From: Oscillospiraceae bacterium | GTDB lineage: Bacteria > Bacillota_A > Clostridia > Oscillospirales > Oscillospiraceae | Direction of reading: 5' to 3' | DNA length: 64,000 nucleotides | NCBI GenBank assembly: GCA_017470325.1 | Contig: JAFUES010000023.1 | Span: 1 to 64,000, forward strand | Notes under the pieces: model-generated | The model's input: only the letters and a program-made list of their open reading frames with translations | What the model was told of the DNA's origin: nothing | Databases searched by the model: none | Program-made: the position numbers and the translations under genes | Part shown: positions 1-7,814 of the stretch, one piece after another | Numbering within the stretch: the first letter of the stretch is position 1 | Layout: every line of letters begins with the position of its first letter

Positions 1-1
1 G

Positions 2-430
2 GCGGCTCGCAGCGCGTTCCTGACGGCCATCGAGGCGGATACGAAGCTGATGGACGAGATGGACGTGGTAGTGCCGGTAGAGCGGATCGCGGACTTTTTG
101 AACTATGTGCATGAAGTGGGCGACGAGTACGGGATGCGGATCCGTTCCTTCGGACACGCTGGCGACGGCAACCTGCACATCTATGTGTGCTCCAACGAAC
201 TGGGGCTGGACGAGTTCCTGGAGAAGAACAAGCTGGTTATGGACAAGTGCTATGCCAAGTGCAATGAGTTTGGCGGGCAGGTATCTGGCGAGCATGCCAT
301 CGGCCATGCGAAGAAGGAGTATCTGCGGCAGTCCGTGGGCGACACGGCCTTCGGTCTGATGGGCGCCATCAAGAAGGTCTTCGACCCGGACGGCATCCTC
401 AACCCCGGCAAGGTTTGCCACGATATCTGA
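2..430 (+). CDS. FAD-linked oxidase, C-terminal part (GlcD/D-lactate dehydrogenase family), 5' truncated by window edge
   Basis: The reading frame is open from the first bases of the window, so only the last ~142 residues are present. The motifs FGHAGDGNLH and SGEHAIGH, and the ending DPDGILNPGK, are hallmarks of the substrate-binding cap and C-terminal end of GlcD/LldD-type FAD oxidases (FAD-binding_4 plus FAD-oxidase_C), which oxidise 2-hydroxyacids such as D-lactate or glycolate. The FAD-binding N-terminal half lies outside the window. A strong terminator follows the stop. Substrate cannot be assigned from this fragment; an electron-transfer flavoprotein partner may lie upstream. Confidence 0.85.
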   Translation, partial: AARSAFLTAIEADTKLMDEMDVVVPVERIADFLNYVHEVGDEYGMRIRSFGHAGDGNLHIYVCSNELGLDEFLEKNKLVMDKCYAKCNEFGGQVSGEHAIGHAKKEYLRQSVGDTAFGLMGAIKKVFDPDGILNPGKVCHDI

Positions 431-452
431 TAGCCATAACAAGACATAGCGA

Positions 453-485
453 AGGACGCTGCGGAAAACCGCAGCGTCCTTTTTG
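453..485 (+). terminator. Rho-independent terminator after the FAD oxidase
   Basis: A perfect 12-bp stem (453-464 with 469-480) closes a 4-nt loop and is followed by a run of T on the plus strand. It ends the oxidase transcript before the convergent minus-strand gene. Confidence 0.9.
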
Positions 486-489
486 CACT

Positions 490-768
490 TTATTGCAGGG
501 CCGTGTCCAACACCTTTTTGACTTCGCCCTTGATATCCTCGTAGCTCATGCCGATGTGGGCCTCGAAGATTTTCTGATCCCCCACATAAAAGGTGGGCGT
601 GGCGTAATAGTCAAATTGATCCGCAAACTCCGGCTGTTGGGATTCCTCCACCCGGGTGATCTTGATCTCCCGATAGGCGGGGTCGGCCTCCATAAGCTCG
701 TCCATGGCCTGATGGGCCTTGTGGCAGTAGCCGCAGTCGTCCAGATAGAACATGAGGATGTCCTTCAT
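490..768 (-). CDS. Glutaredoxin/thioredoxin-fold redox protein
   Basis: This 92-residue protein has a CGYC redox motif near residues 12-15 (YLDDCGYCHKA) and a cis-proline motif ATPTFYVG about 45 residues later, the two signatures of the thioredoxin/glutaredoxin fold. It has no signal peptide, so it should act in the cytoplasm in thiol-disulfide exchange. Its start codon overlaps the stop of the upstream PatB-type gene by 4 nt (ATGA), which indicates translational coupling and a link to sulfur amino acid metabolism. The CGYC pair differs from the CPYC of classical glutaredoxins, so the exact partner is unknown. Confidence 0.8.
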   Translation of the reverse strand: MKDILMFYLDDCGYCHKAHQAMDELMEADPAYREIKITRVEESQQPEFADQFDYYATPTFYVGDQKIFEAHIGMSYEDIKGEVKKVLDTALQ

Positions 769-1988
769 ATCTTGTGCTCCTTCCTGTATTTCTGAATGGA
801 GTCGTACATGCGGTTCAGACCGGTCTCAATGATGGAGCGCGGCATGGCCAGATTCAGCCGGATCCAGCCCTGGGCGTTGCCCACGAACAGGCTGTCGCCG
901 CCCTCCAGCAGAACGCCCGCCTCATTGGCAAAGAAGCCGGGCAGATCCTCCACGCCGGGGAGGCAGCCGCTCATATTTACCCAGGCCAGATAGGTGGCCT
1001 CGGGCACGGAGAAGATGGCTTCCGGCAGCTTTTCCTTCAGGAAGCTGTCCAGATAGGCGAAGTTCGCGTCCAGGTAGCATTTCAGCTGCTCCAGCCAATC
1101 GTCGCATTTTTCATAGGCGGCCTTGTGGGCGTCGATGGACAGGGGATTGAGCATCCCGGCGATCTTGTCCCGGCTGCGGAAGTGCCGCCGCTCATGGGGA
1201 TCGCAGATGATGATGTCGGAGAACATGAGCCCCGCCATGTTGAAGGTCTTGCTGGCGGACATGCAGGTGATCAGCTTTTGATAGTCCGGCAGCACCTTGC
1301 CTGTGGGCGTGTGCCGGATGCCCTGCCGCACCAGATCGCAGTGGATCTCATCGGAGATCAGCCACAGATCATGCCGCACCGCCACCTCGCAGATCTTCCG
1401 CAGCTCCTCCTCGGTCCAGACACGGCCGGAGGGGTTGTGGGGATTGCAGAGAATCATCAGCTTCACCTTGGGATAGGAGGCCTTTTCCTCCAGATCGTCG
1501 AAGTCCACCGTGAAGTAGCCGTCGGTTTGGCGGAGCTTGGTCTCTACCAGGTCGACGTGGTTATACTCGCAGGCGTGGAGGAAGTAGCCGTAGGCGGGCG
1601 TCATGGTCAGGACCTTCTCATCCTTGGCCACCAGGTCTTCCACCAGCTGATACAGGGCGGGGATGATGCCGGGGGAGAAGCACAGCTGCTCCTCGGGGAA
1701 ATCCCAGCCGTACCGATCCCGGCACCAGCGGCTGAGCGCCTGATAATAAGCACTGTCGTACATCATGGTATAGCCGAAGATCCGGCGGTCCACCCGGTCC
1801 TTGATGGCTTGGCAGATCTCGGGCGGCGTGGCGAATTCCATGTCGGCCACCCACATGCGGACGAATTCCTCATCCTTGAAGGGGAAGACCTTCTCCGGTC
1901 CCGCGTGGAAGATATAGCCGCGGAACCCGTCGGTATTCAGGGCGTTGGTGCCTCTGCGATCGATGATCTCGTCAAAATCGTAGGTCAT
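765..1988 (-). CDS. PLP-dependent aminotransferase of the MalY/PatB type (probable cystathionine beta-lyase)
   Basis: The 407-residue length matches fold-type I PatB/MalY enzymes, which cleave C-S bonds of cystathionine or cysteine, giving homocysteine or H2S, pyruvate and ammonia. Visible family signatures are WVADMEFATPPEI near the N-terminus, NPHNPSGRVW, ISDEIHCDL and the PLP-lysine motif SASKTFNMAG near residue 250. A ribosome binding site (AAGGAGA) lies just before the ATG. It is coupled to the downstream glutaredoxin-like gene by a 4-nt overlap and begins 36 bp after the transglutaminase gene, so it may be read from the upstream envelope operon. A transaminase role cannot be excluded. 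Confidence 0.85.
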   Translation of the reverse strand: MTYDFDEIIDRRGTNALNTDGFRGYIFHAGPEKVFPFKDEEFVRMWVADMEFATPPEICQAIKDRVDRRIFGYTMMYDSAYYQALSRWCRDRYGWDFPEEQLCFSPGIIPALYQLVEDLVAKDEKVLTMTPAYGYFLHACEYNHVDLVETKLRQTDGYFTVDFDDLEEKASYPKVKLMILCNPHNPSGRVWTEEELRKICEVAVRHDLWLISDEIHCDLVRQGIRHTPTGKVLPDYQKLITCMSASKTFNMAGLMFSDIIICDPHERRHFRSRDKIAGMLNPLSIDAHKAAYEKCDDWLEQLKCYLDANFAYLDSFLKEKLPEAIFSVPEATYLAWVNMSGCLPGVEDLPGFFANEAGVLLEGGDSLFVGNAQGWIRLNLAMPRSIIETGLNRMYDSIQKYRKEHKI

Positions 1989-2024
1989 GGCGCATCTCCT
2001 TGATCAAATCGTTCTGTTTGTGGA

Positions 2025-3569
2025 TCAATCTACCTTATATCCGAACTGGCGGCGGGTGCCCTCGCCCCGGTTGAAGAAGTTGGAGCCTTCGCCCAGATAG
2101 GCGTAGGTGGATTCCGGGTCAAAGATCCGCCAGCCGTCATCTGCTTCGATCTCCACCCAGGCGTGGGGCGTCCGTTTGGTATCCAGGACCTCACCGTCGG
2201 CATCCCGCTTGGCTTGACCGGTGATGGTGCCGCTGTAGATCTGCGCATCGAAGCCCAGGAAGCGGGCCAACTGACCGAACACCGCGGCGAAGTTATAACA
2301 GTTGCCCTTACCGGTGGAGAGCATGGTATAGGCCTCCTCCGCCTCCCAGCCCGTCTCGCCGGGCTCGTACAGGTTGCGGTGCAGATAGGAGAAGTTTTCC
2401 ACAGTGTAATTGTAGAGCTGCCGCAGCTGGGTCATATCCCGGTATTTGGGCTGCCCGACCACGTCGCGCAGCACCTGGGCCAGCAGCGCATCACATTCGG
2501 GGATCCCGGTAGAGACCTCCCCGTTGGCGTTGAAGGAGAGAAGGCCGATGCTGTCGTTGATGACCGGGGAGCCCTCCTCGCTGATGCAGTGCAGCCGGAC
2601 GCCCTCAAAAAAGAAGCCGGGTTGACGCAGGGGCAGGGCCTTGCTTGCGGTCCAGTGGTCGTCAGCCCCATCGCCGGCATGCTCATGTGCGATACAGGCC
2701 TCCGCAATATCGCGGAAATTATCATCGGAAAAAGAGACGTCCAGAATGGTACCGACCATGCTGCGCGCATCTTCGATGCTGTCACTGCGCCCCAGCAGGC
2801 GATTCATGAGCACGGCGGTATCAGCCCGGCTGATGCTGCCGTCGGGGTCGGCAGCTTGTCCGTCAAGATCGAGCCAACCCTGTTCCACAGCGGTGCAGAA
2901 AGCGGCATAGTAGGAATCTCCGGCGGACAGATCGGTAAAGTCAACTGTGTTTTGTGCCGCGGGATAGAGGGCGGCGAGCATCTCCAGCAGTTCTCCCCGG
3001 GTGATGGTCTCATCCGGATGGAAGCGGCTGCCCTCCACGATGCCCAGAGTCTTCAAGGTGGCGGCGGCGGCGTAGCAGGCGTCTTCTGGGGGCACATCGG
3101 TAAAGCTCCCGGTGCCCTGCAGCTCGGTATCCATCAGGCGGTAAAGCATGATGGCAGCCTCCCGTCGGGTCAGGGGCTCATAGGGGTGGAAGAGGCTGCT
3201 GCTGTCGATATCCAGATAGGAAATATGCTTTTCCGTCTCCAGGGCCAGGGCGTAGACGGCGGCATAACCGCAGTCTTCATACACGGAAAACTGCCGGCGC
3301 TGCTCCATGTTCCCCTGACTGTCCCGCCAACCCAGGAAGGTGTAGCCATCCAGCGCGTCGCCCTCCGGGAGTGTGAGCTGCTCACCCCGTTCCAAGGTCT
3401 GCTGCCGATTCTCCCCGGAGGGGAGGTACCAGGTGACGGTGACCGATGCCTGATCACCGCTTTGCCCGTCGGAGGGGTGGTTTCGGACCAGAACAAAAAC
3501 CAGCGCGGCGACCAGCAGCAGTTCGGCCGCGATACGCAGGAGCTTCAATGTTTTTCCAGATAACTTCAT
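2025..3569 (-). CDS. Membrane-anchored SLH-domain protein with C-terminal transglutaminase-like domain
   Basis: About 514 residues. A basic N-terminus and one membrane segment (~10-30) are followed by an InlB/Flg_new-like module (~45-90, with TFLGW), two to three S-layer-homology repeats (~105-265; FHPYEPLTRREAAIMLYRLM is typical) and a transglutaminase core in the last ~120 residues. Cys in GKGNCYNFA, His in HAWVEI and Asp in IFDPE form a plausible Cys-His-Asp triad. It should act outside the membrane, held to the wall by the SLH repeats, as a cross-linking enzyme or peptidase. ATG at 3569 is preferred over TTG at 3578 because it directly follows the upstream stop with a weak SD. Confidence 0.8.
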   Translation of the reverse strand: MKLSGKTLKLLRIAAELLLVAALVFVLVRNHPSDGQSGDQASVTVTWYLPSGENRQQTLERGEQLTLPEGDALDGYTFLGWRDSQGNMEQRRQFSVYEDCGYAAVYALALETEKHISYLDIDSSSLFHPYEPLTRREAAIMLYRLMDTELQGTGSFTDVPPEDACYAAAATLKTLGIVEGSRFHPDETITRGELLEMLAALYPAAQNTVDFTDLSAGDSYYAAFCTAVEQGWLDLDGQAADPDGSISRADTAVLMNRLLGRSDSIEDARSMVGTILDVSFSDDNFRDIAEACIAHEHAGDGADDHWTASKALPLRQPGFFFEGVRLHCISEEGSPVINDSIGLLSFNANGEVSTGIPECDALLAQVLRDVVGQPKYRDMTQLRQLYNYTVENFSYLHRNLYEPGETGWEAEEAYTMLSTGKGNCYNFAAVFGQLARFLGFDAQIYSGTITGQAKRDADGEVLDTKRTPHAWVEIEADDGWRIFDPESTYAYLGEGSNFFNRGEGTRRQFGYKVD

Positions 3570-3570
3570 C

Positions 3571-3990
3571 TTACTCAACGTCTTTTACGATTTCCGAATC
3601 GCTCTCCTTATAGGTATAAACGGTAAAGCCGTCGTAGTATAACTCCCCATCTTCACCGAGACTACCTGGATTCAGGCAACTGGGGGCATAGCTGCTGCCG
3701 TTGGGTTCGCCAATGGCGGCGTACAGGTCCTCCACGCTTTTCTCAATGCAGGCTGCCGCTGCGGCTTTCAGGGCTTCATCGGCCTGGGCGGCAGGCTCGG
3801 CCTCGCTTCCCGCTTCTGCGGTTGGCGTATCGGCTTTCTGCAGCCCGGCGTCCGGCAGCGCGGCGCTCATGGCCGGCGCCTGGGTGGGCGCCGCGGTGGG
3901 CGCAGGAGCGCTGCTGCCGCCGCAGGCGCAAAGACCGGCTGCCATAGCCAGAACCAACAGGGAAATACAGATCCTTGTAAAAGCTTTCAT
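3571..3990 (-). CDS. Small secreted lipoprotein
   Basis: A 139-residue protein with a lipoprotein signal peptide ending in the lipobox LCAC, so Cys-23 should be lipidated. An Ala/Pro/Thr-rich linker follows, then a short C-terminal domain containing YAAIGEPNGSSY and a YTYKESD stretch. The domain is not recognised with confidence. It lies 16 bp after the DHHW-type gene and its stop codon abuts the start of the transglutaminase gene, so it belongs to the same envelope operon. An AAGGA ribosome binding site supports the ATG. Confidence 0.7.
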   Translation of the reverse strand: MKAFTRICISLLVLAMAAGLCACGGSSAPAPTAAPTQAPAMSAALPDAGLQKADTPTAEAGSEAEPAAQADEALKAAAAACIEKSVEDLYAAIGEPNGSSYAPSCLNPGSLGEDGELYYDGFTVYTYKESDSEIVKDVE

Positions 3991-4006
3991 AGAATTGTTC
4001 CTTCTT

Positions 4007-5074
4007 TCAATCCGTGGGGAATATGGCGCAGTCTGCCGCCAGCTGGGGCAGATTGCGTTCTACGATCTCGATCAGGACCACATCGTAATCCTGCAGATCG
4101 AAGCGAGTGAAATCATAGGCGGCGGAGCGGGAGAACAAGGCGTGCCCGAAGCTGTCCGCCAGATAGGGGTAGAGGGCGATGCCGAAGGAATCCCGCCAGC
4201 ACAGGAGGCCGCCGTCGACGCCGGGGTGGTCGGATTCGATGGTGATGGCGTCGCCGCCCTTGGGATCGGAACGGGTCGTGTAGCCGAGACCGCCGGCATA
4301 GTCGAGCTGGATCTCCGGATCCACAGCGGCAGGGTAAAGCATCTCATACAGATCGCCAGCGTGCGTCCCGTTTTCCACAAAGGGGCCCACCGCATATCCG
4401 CCGCTGCGGTCCATGGAGGCCAGCAACCGGTCCGCTGCCATGGCCGCGCCCTGCGCAGTCCAATGGGAATCGGTTGCATAATAGCGCACGGGTTCCCCTT
4501 CGTATAGGGAGAACAGATCCACATAGGGGACACCGGCTTCCTGCAAGCGGGGAATAAGCAGACGGATGTTGGACTGCTCATGGGCGGCCGTGAAGCGGGA
4601 AGCCATATACTCCGGGTATAGGCTGTTTTTGTTGGGCGCGACGGTGAACAGGAACTGCTTGCCCTGGGATTCCACATAGCTCTGGATCGCTGACAGGTTT
4701 TCCACGATCCGGTCCAGCTCATTCTCATTCAGGTGCTGCCCGGCATAGTCATCCAGGGTGGCGGTATAAAACAGCCAGCCTTCCTGCCCCAGGAGGATCT
4801 GGTCCTCGGCGGAGCTGTGAAAGAGCTCTGTGTGGAGCTTTGCCCAGGCGGTGACGAACTGCTGCCGCAGGGCAAAGCGGTCGGCGATATAATCCGCCGT
4901 ATCGTTGAGGACCTGGGCATTAAAGCTGCCGTCCCGGTCATGGAGCCGGGGAGCGGCGCTCAGGATCTCATTGGCGGCGGCGCCGCTCTCGCCCCAAATC
5001 AGCATCCCTGCGCTGGGGAGGATACACAGGACGAGAAACAGCACGATGGTCAGATAAGAAATCGTTTTCTTCAT
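4007..5074 (-). CDS. DHHW/AlgJ-like extracytoplasmic protein, SGNH-type partner of the MBOAT acyltransferase
   Basis: A 355-residue protein with an N-terminal signal anchor followed by an extracytoplasmic domain. The motifs LGQEGWLFY, FTVAPNKNSLYPEYM and YATDSHWT match the DHHW/AlgJ/AlgX family, in which an Asp-His pair serves acetyl transfer to polysaccharides; here the second motif reads DSHW instead of DHHW. It starts 4 bp after the MBOAT gene ends, the usual pairing of a membrane acyl importer with its outer transferase. The likely role is O-acetylation of a surface or exopolysaccharide; the acceptor is unknown. Confidence 0.75.
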   Translation of the reverse strand: MKKTISYLTIVLFLVLCILPSAGMLIWGESGAAANEILSAAPRLHDRDGSFNAQVLNDTADYIADRFALRQQFVTAWAKLHTELFHSSAEDQILLGQEGWLFYTATLDDYAGQHLNENELDRIVENLSAIQSYVESQGKQFLFTVAPNKNSLYPEYMASRFTAAHEQSNIRLLIPRLQEAGVPYVDLFSLYEGEPVRYYATDSHWTAQGAAMAADRLLASMDRSGGYAVGPFVENGTHAGDLYEMLYPAAVDPEIQLDYAGGLGYTTRSDPKGGDAITIESDHPGVDGGLLCWRDSFGIALYPYLADSFGHALFSRSAAYDFTRFDLQDYDVVLIEIVERNLPQLAADCAIFPTD

Positions 5075-5078
5075 ATGC

Positions 5079-6515
5079 TTAAAACTGAAAATAGATAAAG
5101 GGATGAAAGCCGCCCTTGGCCAGGCTGAAAATCGACAGCAGCAAAAGCAGCAGGGTCAGAAGCGAGGCGACGGTGAACAAAGCGGGGGAAGCCTCGACCC
5201 CATCAGGGCACAGCCGCGCCCGCAGCCGGGGTACCGCATTTCCCGCGAGCAGCACCGCCAGGACCAGGACAAAGACAGAAGCCGGGGTCAGCAGCCTCGC
5301 CAGCAGCAGGGAACCGGCGGCGGTGGCGCTGCCGGTAAAAAGAGCGGCAAAGAGCTGTCCCGCGTCACGCAGGTTGTCCGCCCGGAAGATGGCAAACAGA
5401 AGAGCCACGGCCAGCAGGGTGTAGATCCTGCAGAGCGCACGCCCCGGGGTGCTGCGGCGGAGCTTCTCCACCGGGATCCATCCGCTGTCCTCCAGACTGG
5501 CCAACAATCCATGGCCCAGGCCCCAGAGCACGAAGGTCCAGTTGGCGCCGTGCCAGATGCCGGTGCAGAAGAAGACCAGGAGCTTGTTGAGCGCGGTACG
5601 CAGCTTGCCTTTGCGGTTGCCGCCCAGAGGGATGTACAGATACTCCCGGAACCAGGAGGACAGGGAGATATGCCAGCGTCGCCAGAAGTCCCGGATGGAG
5701 GCTGCGCCATAGGGAAAAAGGAAGTTTTCCCGGAAGCGAAAGCCGAACATCCGGCCAAGGCCGATGGCCATGTCGCTGTAGCCGCTGAAATCATAATAGA
5801 TCTGCAGGGTGTAGCACAGCACGCCCAGCCACATCACACGGATATCCGGCGCGCCGTAGACGCCGTGCAGGCAGTCGGAAAACACGACGTCCGCCAGATA
5901 GCCCACACTGTCGGCGATCAGGACCTTCTTTCCGAGGCCCCGCACGAAGCGGCGGATGCCGGCGGCGGTCTGCTCCGGCGTACAGCTCCGCTCATCGATC
6001 TGCCCGGAGATGTCGTGATATTTGACGATGGGTCCGGCGATCAACTGGGGGAAAAAGGCCAGATACAGCAGCAGCTTGAGAAAGTCCCGGGTGCCGTTTG
6101 CCGGCTCACGATAGGTGTCGATCACATAGGACATGCCCTGGAAGGTGAAAAACGAGATACCGATGGGCAGCAGGATCCCCGGCAGAGGGAGCTTCGTTTC
6201 CAAAAGGAGATTGAGATTTGAGAGCAGAAAGTCGGTATATTTGAACACGGCCAGGATCCCCAGATTGAGGATGACGGCCAGCGTCAGGATCAGTCTGCGC
6301 CGCTCCTGCCGGGTCTGCAGCAGGAGCCCTGCCAGATAGTTGATGCACACAGACAGCAGAAACAGCGGCACATAACGCAGTTGTCCGAAGGCGTAGAAAA
6401 GCAGACTGGCAATGGCCAGCAAAGCGTTTTGCACACGCAGGTCCCGGCATAGTCTGTACAGGAGAAAAACCGCCGGCAGGAATACAAAGAGAAAGATCGG
6501 GGAACTGAAAACCAC
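5079..6515 (-). CDS. MBOAT-family membrane O-acyltransferase (AlgI/DltB-like)
   Basis: This is a polytopic membrane protein with ~11 hydrophobic segments. MBOAT hallmarks include RPxSI-like AAGIRRFVRGLGKK, YYDFSGYSDMAIGLGRMFGF, WRRWHISLSSWFREYLYIPLG and the conserved His of FCTGIWHGANWTF. It should move acyl groups from cytoplasmic acyl-CoA across the membrane to the downstream DHHW partner. I chose GTG at 6515: an AAGGAGAG site lies 8 nt upstream, the product then begins MVFSSPIFLF as AlgI-like proteins usually do, and the mapped promoter -10 (6558-6563) leaves the longer ATG start at 6557 outside the transcript. Confidence 0.88.
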   Translation of the reverse strand: MVFSSPIFLFVFLPAVFLLYRLCRDLRVQNALLAIASLLFYAFGQLRYVPLFLLSVCINYLAGLLLQTRQERRRLILTLAVILNLGILAVFKYTDFLLSNLNLLLETKLPLPGILLPIGISFFTFQGMSYVIDTYREPANGTRDFLKLLLYLAFFPQLIAGPIVKYHDISGQIDERSCTPEQTAAGIRRFVRGLGKKVLIADSVGYLADVVFSDCLHGVYGAPDIRVMWLGVLCYTLQIYYDFSGYSDMAIGLGRMFGFRFRENFLFPYGAASIRDFWRRWHISLSSWFREYLYIPLGGNRKGKLRTALNKLLVFFCTGIWHGANWTFVLWGLGHGLLASLEDSGWIPVEKLRRSTPGRALCRIYTLLAVALLFAIFRADNLRDAGQLFAALFTGSATAAGSLLLARLLTPASVFVLVLAVLLAGNAVPRLRARLCPDGVEASPALFTVASLLTLLLLLLSIFSLAKGGFHPFIYFQF

Positions 6516-6557
6516 TTGCTTATCTCTCCTTGTCAGATGACGATAACAATTCATCAT

Positions 6558-6586
6558 ATTGTATCACAGGATCGGTCGGATGACAA
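6558..6586 (-). promoter_or_regulatory. Sigma-A promoter of the MBOAT operon
   Basis: On the minus strand, TTGTCA (6581-6586) and TACAAT (6558-6563) are separated by exactly 17 bp. The predicted start near 6551 gives a short leader to the GTG start at 6515. Confidence 0.75.
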
Positions 6587-6587
6587 T

Positions 6588-6621
6588 AAAAAAGCGCAGC
6601 CATTCGACAGAATGACTGCGC
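6588..6621 (-). terminator. Minus-strand terminator upstream of the MBOAT promoter
   Basis: Arms 6594-6605 and 6610-6621 form 6 bp, one mismatch and 5 bp around a GACA loop. Six T follow on the minus strand (6588-6593) and abut the -35 box of the next promoter. No recognised minus-strand gene precedes it, so it may end a small RNA or a leader transcript. Confidence 0.75.
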
Positions 6622-6639
6622 AGTTTCCCGTTTCGCCCG

Positions 6640-6730
6640 TCCAACAAGGCTGTTCCGAAAAGGAGATATGGTAAGGAGTGAAGATGGAGAAGAAGGAAGC
6701 CAGGGAACGGAAAGCCTTGATCGACTTGGA
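6640..6730 (-). ncRNA. Candidate structured small RNA in a gene-poor gap
   Basis: The 350-bp gap between the MBOAT gene and the next plus-strand gene has a 12-bp inverted repeat with one bulge (6645-6657 with 6708-6719), extended outward by 5 bp (6640-6644 with 6726-6730). It encloses a 50-nt loop that is CU-rich on the minus strand. A minus-strand intrinsic terminator lies about 20 nt beyond, so a minus-strand RNA is the natural reading. I found no convincing promoter for it, and no known RNA family is recognised. Confidence 0.3.
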
Positions 6731-6791
6731 ACGAGGATACGATACCACAGATTTCCCGAAAAGAATAATACCGAATTCGTGTCATGTATGA
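6684..6791 (+). CDS. Possible 35-codon small ORF
   Basis: An ATG is preceded by AAGGAG at a spacing of 5-6 nt and opens a frame for a charged peptide beginning MEKKEARERKALIDLERGYD. The peptide has no hydrophobic segment and is not recognised. It lies on the plus strand opposite the inverted repeat, so the ORF and the candidate small RNA are partly competing explanations. Confidence is low because the good SD may just reflect the purine-rich loop. Confidence 0.25.
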   Translation: MEKKEARERKALIDLERGYDTTDFPKRIIPNSCHV

Positions 6792-6912
6792 TAGGAAACG
6801 AATATGACGCAAATGCTTCAAGCTTTTTGACTGATTTTCAACAGAACGCTTGTTTTTTGCAGGGGTATCGTTTAGAATAGACGCGGCTTATGTCCGAAAA
6901 GGAGGCGCTAGT

Positions 6913-7797
6913 ATGGGCGAAAAGAGACAAAGAGGCGACCGGCGGGACGGCCGCTGGGTAAAGGACGTACCGGGCCTGCAGACGGTCATGGCGCATTTGA
7001 TGCCCAACCGGACCGACTGCGAGGTCTTTATGAACGACAAATTCGATGTGACCGAGCTTCTGAAATATCTGGAGAAGAAGAACGCGGAGCATCCGGAGTA
7101 TAAGACCACCATGTTCCACTGCCTGATCACCTGCGTGGCACGTATGGTGAAGGAGCGGCCCAAGATGAACCGCTTCATCCAGGGGCGGCGCATGTATGAG
7201 CGCAACGAGATCAGTCTGAGCTTTGTGGTCAAGCGCCGTTTTTCCGACAGCGGCGAGGAATCGCTGATGGTCCTGGTCCCCAACGACGAGGACACACTGG
7301 ATTCCATCAGCCGCAAGATCGTGGGCGATGTGAAGGAGACCCGCAAGAGCGAGGTGGCCACCGGCGGCATCGACGCGGTGCTGGACGCTTTCGCCAAGAT
7401 CCCCCGGCCCATTCTGATGTTTGTTATCCGGGTGATCCGCTGGCTGGACTTCTGGGGCCTGGTGCCCAACGCTTTGACCGACGGCGATCCCAACTACACC
7501 TCGGTGCTGCTGAGCAATCTGGGCAGCATCCAGGCGCCGGCTGTCTATCACCACTTGAACAATTACGGCACCAACAGCCTGATGATCACCATCGGCACCA
7601 TCCACAAGGAAGAGCTGGTCATGCCCGACGGCAACAAGCAGATCCGGGACGTGGTGGATATCGGCGCCACACTGGACGAACGCATCGGCGACGGCTTTTA
7701 CTTTGCCCGCAGTCTGAAGCTGGTCAAGCATATCTTTGCAAATCCCGAGCTGTTGGAGCGCCCCCTGGGCGAGCCCAGCGGCTTTGAATACAAATAA
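6913..7797 (+). CDS. 2-oxoacid dehydrogenase E2/CAT-fold acyltransferase-like protein
   Basis: About 294 residues. The order of motifs (FMNDKFDVTELLKYLEKKN, FHCLITCVARMVKERPKMNRF, VLLSNLGSIQAPAVYHHLNNYGT, DIGATLDERIGDG) matches the catalytic domain of dihydrolipoamide or chloramphenicol acetyltransferases, without lipoyl domains. The catalytic His of the usual DHRxxDG motif is replaced by Glu-256 (DERIGDG), so chemistry may differ or be lost. GGAGG lies 7 nt before the ATG. The acyl-CoA synthetase starts 17 bp downstream, so the pair may activate and transfer, or bind, an acyl group. The substrate is unknown. Confidence 0.75.
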   Translation: MGEKRQRGDRRDGRWVKDVPGLQTVMAHLMPNRTDCEVFMNDKFDVTELLKYLEKKNAEHPEYKTTMFHCLITCVARMVKERPKMNRFIQGRRMYERNEISLSFVVKRRFSDSGEESLMVLVPNDEDTLDSISRKIVGDVKETRKSEVATGGIDAVLDAFAKIPRPILMFVIRVIRWLDFWGLVPNALTDGDPNYTSVLLSNLGSIQAPAVYHHLNNYGTNSLMITIGTIHKEELVMPDGNKQIRDVVDIGATLDERIGDGFYFARSLKLVKHIFANPELLERPLGEPSGFEYK

Positions 7798-7814
7798 GGA
7801 CGGAAGAAAGACAT

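Noticed and set aside
6564..6821. 85-codon minus-strand ORF in the gap before the MBOAT gene
   Set aside because: It runs through an intrinsic terminator and the -35/-10 of the MBOAT promoter and has no recognisable sequence.
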